Shown here: in pieces, positions 57,283 to 64,000 of the stretch
Layout: every line of letters begins with the position of its first letter
How positions within the stretch are numbered: position 1 is the first letter of the stretch
Source of the DNA: Streptomyces griseofuscus
GTDB taxonomy: Bacteria; Actinomycetota; Actinomycetes; Streptomycetales; Streptomycetaceae
DNA: 64,000 nt
Assembly (NCBI RefSeq): GCF_014673495.1
Contig: NZ_CP051006.1
Location: 6,537,501 to 6,601,500 of the forward strand
Reading direction: 5' to 3'
Notes under the pieces: generated by a model
Database searches by the model: none
The model's input: only the letters and a program-made list of their open reading frames with translations
Told to the model about the DNA's origin: nothing
Program-made: the position numbers and the translations under genes

Positions 57283-59036
57283 GGCCCCAGCTGGTGATCG
57301 TGGGCGCCGGGCCGCGGGGGACCGGCCTCCTCGAACGCATCGCCGCCAACGCCCCCGAGCTGTATGCCACCTCGGGCCTCGACATCCATCTCGTGGACCC
57401 GCATCCACCGGGCGGCGGACGCATCTGGCGCGAGGAGCAGTCGCCGCTGCTGTGGATGAACTCGCACGCCGAGGACGTCACCATGTTCACCGACGACACG
57501 GTGCGCATGGACGGACCGGTGCGCGAGGGCCCCACGCTGCACGAGTGGGCCGCCCTTGACGGCCGTACCTTCGCCGACCGCCGACTCCAGGGCGGATACC
57601 TGCGCTTCGTGTACGAACGGGCCCTGGCCGAGCTGCCCCCGGACATCACCGTGCATCACCACCCCACCCGCGCGCTGCGCGTCGGCGGCCCCCGCGAGGG
57701 GCGCCAGCAGGTCTGGCTGGAGGGCAGGGCGCGCCCCCTCCTCGCCGACCTGGTGATCCTCGCCGTCGGCCACCTCGACGCCGAACTCGACCAGGAACAG
57801 GCCGCGTTGGCCGCGTACGCCCGGACGCACGACCTGGTCCACCTGCCGCCCGACTTCACCGCCGACACCGACCTGTCCGCGCTCCAGCCCGGCGAACCGG
57901 TGCTCGTGCGAGGCTTCGGGCTGGCCTTCGTCGATCTGATGGTGCTGCTCACCGAGGGCCGCGGCGGCCGGTACGACGGGGACACCTATCTGCCCTCGGG
58001 ACGGGAGCCGGTGCTGTACGTCGGCTCCCGGCGCGGGGTGCCGTACCACTCGAAGATCGGCTACGACTGGAGCGGCGACCGGCCCCCGCTGCCGCGCTTC
58101 CTCGGTCCGGCCGAGATCGCGGAACTGCGGTCCAGGCCGGGCGGGTTCGACTTCCGGCGCGATGTGTGGCCGCTGGTCGAGAAGGAGCTGGGCTTCGCCC
58201 ACTACCACCGGCTGTTCACCGCCCACCCGGAACGCACCACGAGCGGCTGGGCCGACTTCGAGGAGAAGTACGCGGCCGCCGACGGCTCCGCCGAACGGGA
58301 CGCGCTCGCCGCCGCCTCCGTACCGGACCCGGCCGACCGGCTCGACCTCACCGCGCTCGACCATCCGCTGGCCGGGGTGCGGTACGCCTCGCACGAGGAC
58401 CTCCAGGACGGGCTGCGCGCCTATATCGAGGCCGATCTGTCCAGGCGCCACGACCCCTCCCACAGCGCCGACCTGGGCGTCTTCCTCGGGTTGCTCTCCG
58501 TCTACGGGCAACTGGTGCGGCTCGGGGGCATCGGGCCCTGGTGGCACGGGTTCTTCAGCTATCTGGCGTCCGGGCCGCCCGGCCCCCGGCTGCGGCAGAT
58601 GCTCGCGCTGTCCCGGGCGGGGCTGCTGAGGTTCCTCGGCGCCGAGATGGCCGTCACCGCCGAGGACGGGGTGTTCCGGGCGGCCGGACCCACCGTGCCC
58701 GGGTACGCGGTCACGGCACGGGCACTGGTCGAGGCCCGGCTGCCCGAGCCCACCGTCGCCCGCGCCCGCGACCCCCTGCTGCGCGAACTGCACGCCGACG
58801 GCGCCGCCGAGACCCCGGAGGGGCTGCTGCGGGTCGACCCCCGCGACGGCCGCCTCCTCGACGGCGCCGGGCGCCCGCACCCCCGCCGCTTCGCGCTCGG
58901 CCCCTACACCGACGCCCGGACCCCCGGCGCCTTCACCCGGCCGCGCACCGGCGGACCCGCCTTCCGGCAGAACGACGCCACCGCGCGGGCCGTACTGGCC
59001 TTCCTGCGCGCCGGAGCCGGCCGCGCAGCCGCCTGA
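57279..59036 (+). CDS. FAD/NAD(P)-binding protein
   Basis: The 585-aa protein starts with a dinucleotide fold, PQLVIVGAGPRGTGLLERIA, and continues HLVDPHPPGGGRIWREEQS. It resembles FAD-NAD(P)-binding proteins of the NAD_binding_9 type, which are sometimes N-hydroxylase-like or reductase-like; its reaction is unknown. It is wedged between permease and ATPase genes with overlapping stops, so it most likely processes the imported solute. Confidence 0.82.
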   Translation: MRPQLVIVGAGPRGTGLLERIAANAPELYATSGLDIHLVDPHPPGGGRIWREEQSPLLWMNSHAEDVTMFTDDTVRMDGPVREGPTLHEWAALDGRTFADRRLQGGYLRFVYERALAELPPDITVHHHPTRALRVGGPREGRQQVWLEGRARPLLADLVILAVGHLDAELDQEQAALAAYARTHDLVHLPPDFTADTDLSALQPGEPVLVRGFGLAFVDLMVLLTEGRGGRYDGDTYLPSGREPVLYVGSRRGVPYHSKIGYDWSGDRPPLPRFLGPAEIAELRSRPGGFDFRRDVWPLVEKELGFAHYHRLFTAHPERTTSGWADFEEKYAAADGSAERDALAAASVPDPADRLDLTALDHPLAGVRYASHEDLQDGLRAYIEADLSRRHDPSHSADLGVFLGLLSVYGQLVRLGGIGPWWHGFFSYLASGPPGPRLRQMLALSRAGLLRFLGAEMAVTAEDGVFRAAGPTVPGYAVTARALVEARLPEPTVARARDPLLRELHADGAAETPEGLLRVDPRDGRLLDGAGRPHPRRFALGPYTDARTPGAFTRPRTGGPAFRQNDATARAVLAFLRAGAGRAAA

Positions 59037-59065
59037 ACTTCCCCTATATATAAAGGAATTGACCC

Positions 59066-59827
59066 ATGACCGTCATGGTCGACATCCGGTCGGTGCACAA
59101 GAGCTTCGGCCCGCTCGATGTCCTCAAGGGCATCGACCTCCAGGTCCGCACCGGCGAGGTCACCGTCGTCCTCGGCCCCTCCGGCTCCGGCAAGTCCACG
59201 CTGCTGCGCACCATCAACCACCTGGAGAAGGCGGACCGGGGCGAGATCACGGTGGACGGCACTCCGATCGGCTACCGGCGCGCCGGTGACCGGCTGCACG
59301 AGCTGCCCGAACGCGAGGTACTGCGCCGCCGCACCAAGATCGGCTTCGTCTTCCAGAACTTCAACCTCTTCCCGCACCTCACCGTCCTGGACAATGTGAT
59401 CGAGGCGCCGGTGTCCGCGCTGAAGCGGCCCCGCAAGGAAGCGGAGGAGGACGCGCGCCGGCTCCTCGCGCGGGTGGGGCTCGCCGACAAGTCCGCCGCG
59501 TATCCACGGCAGTTGTCCGGCGGGCAGCAGCAACGCGTCGCCATCGCACGGGCGCTGGCGCTGAAGCCCCGGCTGCTGCTCTTCGACGAGCCGACCTCGG
59601 CGCTCGACCCCGAACTGGTCGGCGAGGTCCTCGACGTCATCCGCGATCTCGCCGCCCGGGGCACCACGATGATCGTCGTCACCCATGAGATCGCCTTCGC
59701 ACGGGAGGTCGCCGACACGGTGGTCTTCATGGCCGACGGCCGGATCGTCGAGCAGGGCCCGCCCGCCGCGGTGCTGGACGCGCCGCGTGAGGAGCGGACC
59801 CGGGCGTTCCTCGCGAAGGTGCTGTGA
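59066..59827 (+). CDS. Amino-acid-type ABC transporter ATP-binding protein
   Basis: The 253-aa ATPase has Walker A GPSGSGKST, signature LSGGQQQRVAIARALALKP, Walker B LLLFDEPTSALD and the switch His VTHEIAFAREVAD. It energises the permease at 56425. The SD AAGGA (59053-59057) is preceded by the AT-rich TATATATAA, rare in this genome. Its stop overlaps the LLM gene start. Confidence 0.94.
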   Translation: MTVMVDIRSVHKSFGPLDVLKGIDLQVRTGEVTVVLGPSGSGKSTLLRTINHLEKADRGEITVDGTPIGYRRAGDRLHELPEREVLRRRTKIGFVFQNFNLFPHLTVLDNVIEAPVSALKRPRKEAEEDARRLLARVGLADKSAAYPRQLSGGQQQRVAIARALALKPRLLLFDEPTSALDPELVGEVLDVIRDLAARGTTMIVVTHEIAFAREVADTVVFMADGRIVEQGPPAAVLDAPREERTRAFLAKVL

Positions 59828-61593
59828 GGATGGGCGGGCGGTACCGCCGAGGGATGCTGCATCTCGCCGCCGCCCTCGACCTCGCGGACCACCCCGGCAC
59901 CGGCCCCCGCACCGAACTGGTACGGCTCGCCGAGCACGGCCGGCTGGACTTCGTGACCCTGGACGGCCCCGGGGGACGGCCGGGACCCGAGACGCTGGAC
60001 CTGGTGTCGGCGATGGCGGCGGCGACCCGGCGGATCGGGCTGGTGCCGAGGGGGACGGAGATGTCCGGCCTCCTGGACCGGGTCGCCCAGGGGCGGGCGG
60101 GCCGGTGGATCGAGGCGCCCGACGCGGGGTCGGGGTCGGGGTCGGGGGAGGCGGGCCGGGCGGCCGGGGTCGCTGAGGCGGGCGAAGCCCCCTTTCTCGC
60201 CGGTGAGTCGGGGGACCGTCCGGCGGATGGCGCCGGAATCCGTGACGAGGGATCCGGCCCCGATCCGTCGTACCGCCTCGCCCCGCTCCACATCGTCGAC
60301 GCGAGCACCCGGGGCGCCCGGGCCCTCGCCGCCCGGTACGCCGATGTGGCCCTGGTCCGCGCCGCGACCCCGGCGGGGGCCGCCGCCGTACGCGAGGAAC
60401 TGCGGGTCCTAGCGGCGAAGTCGGGGCGGGAGCCCGGCGCCCCGCGGGTCCTGGTGAGCCTGCGGGTCGACCTCGGCGGCGGGGAGTGCGCGGCCGAGCC
60501 GGGCCATGGCGGGGGCGGCCCCCGGCCCACCGCGCAGGGCCCGCTGTACCGGGGCGGCCCGGTCGATCTCGCGGACCTGCTCGCCGCCTGGCACACCGAG
60601 GGCGCCGCCGACGGCTTCCACCTGGTCCCCGTCGAACCCCGCCGCGACCTGGAACGGCTGGTCAACGGCACGGTGGCGTTACTCCAGCACCGCGGCCTGT
60701 TCCGCACCTTCTATCCGGGGGGCACCCTGCGCGAGCACCTGGGCCTGGCCCGCCCCGCCCCGCACGCACCGGGGCCGAAGAAGACACCGCACACAAAGAG
60801 ATGGAACGGCATGGCAATCGACGCGTTCGACGCATGGAAGCAGTGGCGGGAGAAGCGGGAGGAGTCGGTCACCGCACCCTATGGACCGCTCGCGCTGACC
60901 GGCACCCACTGGATCGAGGACCGGCCGGAGGGGCGACTTCCGGACATTCCAGGGATTTGGCTGGCGGATGGCGAAGGCATTGTGCTGACGGCCACCGAGA
61001 GCGACGGACTCCAGGTGGACCGCCGCCCCTTCACCGGGGAGATCCGGCTGACCGCCGACACCGGCCCGGAGGCCGCAGCCCGCGTCTCGCTCGGCGAGAA
61101 ACGGCTGGTCGTCCTGGTACGTGAGGGCAGTTGGGGGGTGCGGGTCTACGACCCCGGCGCCGAGGCCCGCCGGGCCTTCCGGGGCATCGCGGCCACCGAG
61201 TACGACCCCGGCTGGTCGGTGCCGGGCCGCTTCACACCGTACGAGGCGCAGCGCGTCCTGCGGCTCGGCAACGCGGACGGCAGGACCCGCGGGTTCGCCC
61301 TCGCCGGTGAACTCTCCTTCACCCTGGCCGGCCGGGAGCGGACGCTGGCCGTGGCGCGGCAGGGCGAGGGCCCGCTGTGGGCGGTGTTCGCCGACGCCAC
61401 CAGCGGCGACACCAGTTTCCGGTTCCGCTTCCTCTACCCACAGGCGCCGGACGCGCAGGGCCGTACGACCGTCGACTTCAACCGCGCCCAGCTGCCGCCC
61501 TGCGCCTTCGCCGATCACTTCCTCTGCCCCCTCCCGCCGCCCGGGAACACGCTGGACACAGCGGTGGAGGCGGGGGAGCGGACACTGCGCTGA
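59824..61593 (+). CDS. LLM-type flavin oxidoreductase fused to DUF1684 domain
   Basis: The 589-aa reading frame has an N-terminal luciferase-like (LLM) part (LVRLAEHGRLDFVTLDGPGG ... DASTRGARALAARYADVALV ... LREHLGLARP) ending near residue 315. A DUF1684 domain starts at Met330 (ATG 60811) with FDAWKQWREKREESV and ends FNRAQLPPCAFADHFLCPLP. The LLM part is shorter than usual and seems to lack the middle DSWED/TGRF region. Codon 286 is TTA (60679-60681). GTG 59824 overlaps the ATPase stop. DUF1684 may also be started separately at 60811. Confidence 0.8.
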   Translation: MRMGGRYRRGMLHLAAALDLADHPGTGPRTELVRLAEHGRLDFVTLDGPGGRPGPETLDLVSAMAAATRRIGLVPRGTEMSGLLDRVAQGRAGRWIEAPDAGSGSGSGEAGRAAGVAEAGEAPFLAGESGDRPADGAGIRDEGSGPDPSYRLAPLHIVDASTRGARALAARYADVALVRAATPAGAAAVREELRVLAAKSGREPGAPRVLVSLRVDLGGGECAAEPGHGGGGPRPTAQGPLYRGGPVDLADLLAAWHTEGAADGFHLVPVEPRRDLERLVNGTVALLQHRGLFRTFYPGGTLREHLGLARPAPHAPGPKKTPHTKRWNGMAIDAFDAWKQWREKREESVTAPYGPLALTGTHWIEDRPEGRLPDIPGIWLADGEGIVLTATESDGLQVDRRPFTGEIRLTADTGPEAAARVSLGEKRLVVLVREGSWGVRVYDPGAEARRAFRGIAATEYDPGWSVPGRFTPYEAQRVLRLGNADGRTRGFALAGELSFTLAGRERTLAVARQGEGPLWAVFADATSGDTSFRFRFLYPQAPDAQGRTTVDFNRAQLPPCAFADHFLCPLPPPGNTLDTAVEAGERTLR

Positions 61594-61606
61594 CGCCAAC
61601 GGGAGT

Positions 61607-61652
61607 TAAAGCGACGGCCGTTGGGCAAAGGAGGGCTAAAGTCCGACGGCCG
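61607..61652 (+). repeat. Direct repeat upstream of the streptogrisin-like gene
   Basis: Taaag occurs at 61607 and 61637, each followed by cgacggccg (61612-61620 and 61644-61652), giving a near-duplicate of about 15 nt with 30-32 nt offset. It may be a regulatory-protein binding pair. Confidence 0.45.
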
Positions 61653-61718
61653 AAAGGCACCCTTGTGCGTACCGGGCGGTCGGCCGAATACTCCCCTCAG
61701 CGCTTGTCAGGGACATGT

Positions 61719-61724
61719 ATAACC
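61719..61724 (+). promoter_or_regulatory. Candidate -10 box of the first protease gene
   Basis: TATAAC is a good -10, but the expected -35 position reads cctcag and is poor, so an activator may be needed. The leader to the GTG at 61807 would be about 75 nt. Confidence 0.35.
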
Positions 61725-61806
61725 GCAACCCGGTCTCGACCCTGACTGCGCCTCACCGGGCCCCGACCCCACGCGGGCCCCCGACTCCCCTTGGAGGGAA
61801 CGAAAA

Positions 61807-62706
61807 GTGAGGATCAAGCGCACCACTGCCCCGACCGGCTCGGCGAGACGGACCCGGCTGATCGCCGTGGCCGCGGGCTTCCTGGCCGCCGCGGCGTTCG
61901 CCGCCCCCACGGCGAACGCCAGCGACGCCCACACCTTCAGCGCCGCGCAGCTCACCCAGGCGAGCGACTCGGTGATGAAGGCGGACATCCCCGGCACCGC
62001 CTGGGCCGTCGACGCCAAGAACAACCATGTCGTCGTCACCGTCGACGACACGGTCTCCCAGGCCGAGATCGCCAAGATCAAGAAGCAGGCCGGCGCCGAC
62101 GCGGGCGCGCTCACCATCAAGCACACGGCCGGCACGTTCAACAAGCTGATCAGTGGCGGCGACGCCATCTACGGTGGCCAGTACCGGTGTTCGCTCGGCT
62201 TCAACGTGCACAGCGGCAGCACGTACTACTTCCTGACCGCCGGGCACTGCGGCCAGGTCGCCTCCACCTGGTACAGCAACTCCGGGCACACCACCACGCT
62301 GGGCACCAATGTGGGCTACAGCTTCCCGGGCAATGACTTCGCTCTGGTCAAGTACACCAACTCCTCGATCGCGCACCCGAGCGCGGTCGGCAGCCAGACC
62401 ATCTCCAGCGCGGCCACCCCGAGCGTGGGCCAGACCGTCTACCGGCGCGGCTCGACCACCGGTACGCACAGCGGCAAGGTCACCGCGCTCAACGCCACCG
62501 TCAACTACGGCAGCGACGGCATCGTCTCCGGCCTGATCCAGACCACGGTCTGCGCCGAGGGCGGCGACAGCGGCGGCCCGCTGTACAACGGGTCCGTGGC
62601 CTACGGTCTGACCTCCGGCGGCAGCGGCGACTGCACCTCCGGCGGTACGACCTTCTTCCAGCCGGTGACCGAGGCGCTGAGCTACTACGGCGTCACGCTC
62701 CCCTAA
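61807..62706 (+). CDS. Secreted S1 serine protease, streptogrisin B-like
   Basis: The 299-aa preproenzyme has a signal peptide ending ANAS, a propeptide and a mature domain starting ISGGDAIYGG at residue 115. The catalytic triad is His147 (LTAGHC), Asp177 (GNDFAL) and Ser255 (GGDSGGP). Cysteine pairs match SGPB. It is an alpha-lytic/chymotrypsin-type extracellular protease. GTG 61807 follows ggaggg. The terminator follows at 62736. Confidence 0.95.
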   Translation: MRIKRTTAPTGSARRTRLIAVAAGFLAAAAFAAPTANASDAHTFSAAQLTQASDSVMKADIPGTAWAVDAKNNHVVVTVDDTVSQAEIAKIKKQAGADAGALTIKHTAGTFNKLISGGDAIYGGQYRCSLGFNVHSGSTYYFLTAGHCGQVASTWYSNSGHTTTLGTNVGYSFPGNDFALVKYTNSSIAHPSAVGSQTISSAATPSVGQTVYRRGSTTGTHSGKVTALNATVNYGSDGIVSGLIQTTVCAEGGDSGGPLYNGSVAYGLTSGGSGDCTSGGTTFFQPVTEALSYYGVTLP

Positions 62707-62735
62707 CCGGCCCCGGCTTCGGCCCGGCCGATGTG

Positions 62736-62767
62736 AGCCCCCGCACATATGCGCCTGTGCGGGGGCT
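62736..62767 (+). terminator. Hairpin terminator after the first protease
   Basis: A 12-bp stem (62736-62747 with 62756-62767) with an 8-nt loop, followed by tcttc, lies 30 nt downstream of the protease stop. Confidence 0.8.
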
Positions 62768-63058
62768 TCTTCATGTCCGGCTTGTGAAGGAAGGGCGACG
62801 GCGGCGAAGGAAACAAGCCATGTGCCGTCGTCACGTTCCGATGAAGACCACTCGCCCGTCGTGTTTGCGCCCCGAAATTTCCTCGGTGGTGACGGTGGAT
62901 CATCGGTGAACGGACGTGCGAGGTCCGTTCCTCGGTGCGTCCGGAACTCGGCCTTGTGGGTTCCCTGTGGGTTTCGGAAGAGTGGGCGCCCGTCAACCAG
63001 CCTTCCGGTCGTCGGGTCCCCACAATCCGGCGGTCGTCCCCCCACAGGAGGACATGAG

Positions 63059-64000
63059 TTGAAGCACCGACGCATACCCAGGCGCCGGCTCCTGATGGCC
63101 GGCGCGGGTGTCGCCGCGCTGGCCGCAGCGGGTGTCACCTTGCAGAATGCGAACGCCAGTGAGCCCGCGAAGCCCGCTGTCCAGGCCCGGCCGCTGTCCG
63201 CTCCGGCGGCCGCGACGCTGGCCTCCGACCTGACCGCGCACCTCGGTTCGGACACGGCGGGCAGCTACTACGACGCCAAGGCCAGGAGCCTTGTCGTGAA
63301 CGTGCTCGACAAGACCGCCGCGAAGGCGGTCGAGGCCAAGGGCGCCAAGGCCAGAATCGTCACCCACACCCTCGCCCAACTCGACGGCGCCCGTACGACG
63401 CTGAAGAAGGACGCGACCATCCCGGGCACGTCCTGGTCCATCGACCCGGTGTCGAACAAGGTCGTCGTCACGGCCGACAAGTCCGTCACCGGGGCCCGGT
63501 GGGACAAGCTGAGCAAGGTGGTCGACGGGCTCGGCGGCACGGCCGAACTCAAGCGGTTCCAGGGCGAGTACAAGCCCTTCATCGCCGGCGGCGACGCCAT
63601 CAACGGCTCCGGCGGCCGCTGCTCGCTCGGCTTCAACGTGGTCAAGGACGGGCAGCCGTACTTCCTGACCGCCGGGCACTGCACCGCGGACATCTCCAGC
63701 TGGTCGGACGCGGACGGCCAGGAGATCGGGCAGAACGCGGAGTCCCACTTCCCGGGCACCGACTTCGGCCTGGTCAAGTACACCTCGGACGCCGCCCACC
63801 CGAGCGAGGTCGACCTCTACGACGGCTCGACCCAGAAGATCACCGGCGCCGCCGAGGCCACGGTGGGCATGAAGGTCACGCGCAGCGGGTCCACCACCCA
63901 TGTGCACGACGGCACGGTCACCGGTCTGAACGCCACCGTGAACTACCAGGAGGGCTCGGTCAGCGGACTGATCCAGACCGATGTCTGCGCCGAGCCCGGC
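63059..64000 (+). CDS. Secreted S1 serine protease, streptogrisin D-like, cut at window end
   Basis: At least 314 codons are open to the window edge with no stop. The TTG start at 63059 follows AGGAGG at 63046-63051; the nearby ATG at 63054 stops after two codons. It begins KHRRIPRRRLLMAGAGVAAL, a twin-Arg-rich signal, then a propeptide of about 130 residues and a mature start IAGGDAIN at residue 175. His207 and Asp235 of the triad are present; the catalytic Ser would follow just beyond VCAEPG. It matches streptogrisin D most closely by memory. Confidence 0.9.
   Translation, partial: MKHRRIPRRRLLMAGAGVAALAAAGVTLQNANASEPAKPAVQARPLSAPAAATLASDLTAHLGSDTAGSYYDAKARSLVVNVLDKTAAKAVEAKGAKARIVTHTLAQLDGARTTLKKDATIPGTSWSIDPVSNKVVVTADKSVTGARWDKLSKVVDGLGGTAELKRFQGEYKPFIAGGDAINGSGGRCSLGFNVVKDGQPYFLTAGHCTADISSWSDADGQEIGQNAESHFPGTDFGLVKYTSDAAHPSEVDLYDGSTQKITGAAEATVGMKVTRSGSTTHVHDGTVTGLNATVNYQEGSVSGLIQTDVCAEPG

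Overview
The window is a piece of a Streptomyces chromosome. The signs are very high GC with G/C-ending codons, frequent GTG and TTG starts, streptogrisin-type proteases, a SepF-like sporulation protein, a PIG-V-like mannosyltransferase and a single TTA codon in one accessory gene. The 5' edge lies inside a 23S rRNA gene and the 3' edge cuts a second secreted protease. All functional calls come from reading the sequence and from memory of protein families; no database search was run.

Layout. 1-3.2 kb: 3' part of an rRNA operon (23S, 5S, strong terminator). 3.2-5.4 kb: a 720-aa protein with a huge Arg/Asp/Gly repeat region and a TPR-like C-terminus. 5.5-13.3 kb: DUF1015 protein, HAD phosphatase, an iron-box-controlled FecCD-type ABC importer without a binding protein, an SCP2-like protein, then a small protein, tlyA and nadK. 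13.4-22.3 kb: recN, an MraY/WecA-like membrane protein, a GT4 glycosyltransferase, and a minus-strand block (PucR regulator, FAD oxidoreductase, GH15). 22.9-33.7 kb: pyrG, NUDIX, a STAND/TPR ATPase, ald, parA-like, a small RHH-like protein, scpA, scpB and an RluB-type pseudouridine synthase. 33.8-37.4 kb: an accessory patch with an ADP-ribosylglycohydrolase, two RlaP-type nucleotidyltransferases (the first frameshifted) and a Rieske protein. 37.6-42.2 kb: aroH, tyrA, cmk, acyltransferase, der. 42.2-54.9 kb: two unrecognised proteins, an Rpf-like LysM protein, an orphan ctaD, an I78 inhibitor, PAP2, PIG-V-like, MFS exporter, glutaryl-CoA-dehydrogenase-like enzyme, SepF-like protein and a DUF5685 protein with a cysteine-packed tail. 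55-61.6 kb: a substrate-binding lipoprotein, permease, FAD/NAD(P) protein, ATPase and an LLM-DUF1684 fusion. 61.8-64 kb: two streptogrisin-like proteases.

How it fits together. HAD-small protein-tlyA-nadK-recN...pyrG-NUDIX...parA-scpA-scpB-rluB...cmk-der is the order I recall from Mycobacterium tuberculosis (about Rv1692-Rv1713). The core is therefore an ancient actinobacterial housekeeping block for rRNA modification, DNA repair, CTP supply and chromosome segregation. The iron importer, the glycan/GH15 patch, the STAND ATPase with ald, and the ADP-ribosylglycohydrolase/RlaP patch sit at breaks in that order and are the accessory inserts. The most interesting leads are the ADP-ribosylglycohydrolase plus two RlaP nucleotidyltransferases, the transport/oxidation cluster ending in a TTA-bearing LLM-DUF1684 fusion, the RDG-rich protein beside the rRNA operon, and a recurring leaderless-promoter arrangement.
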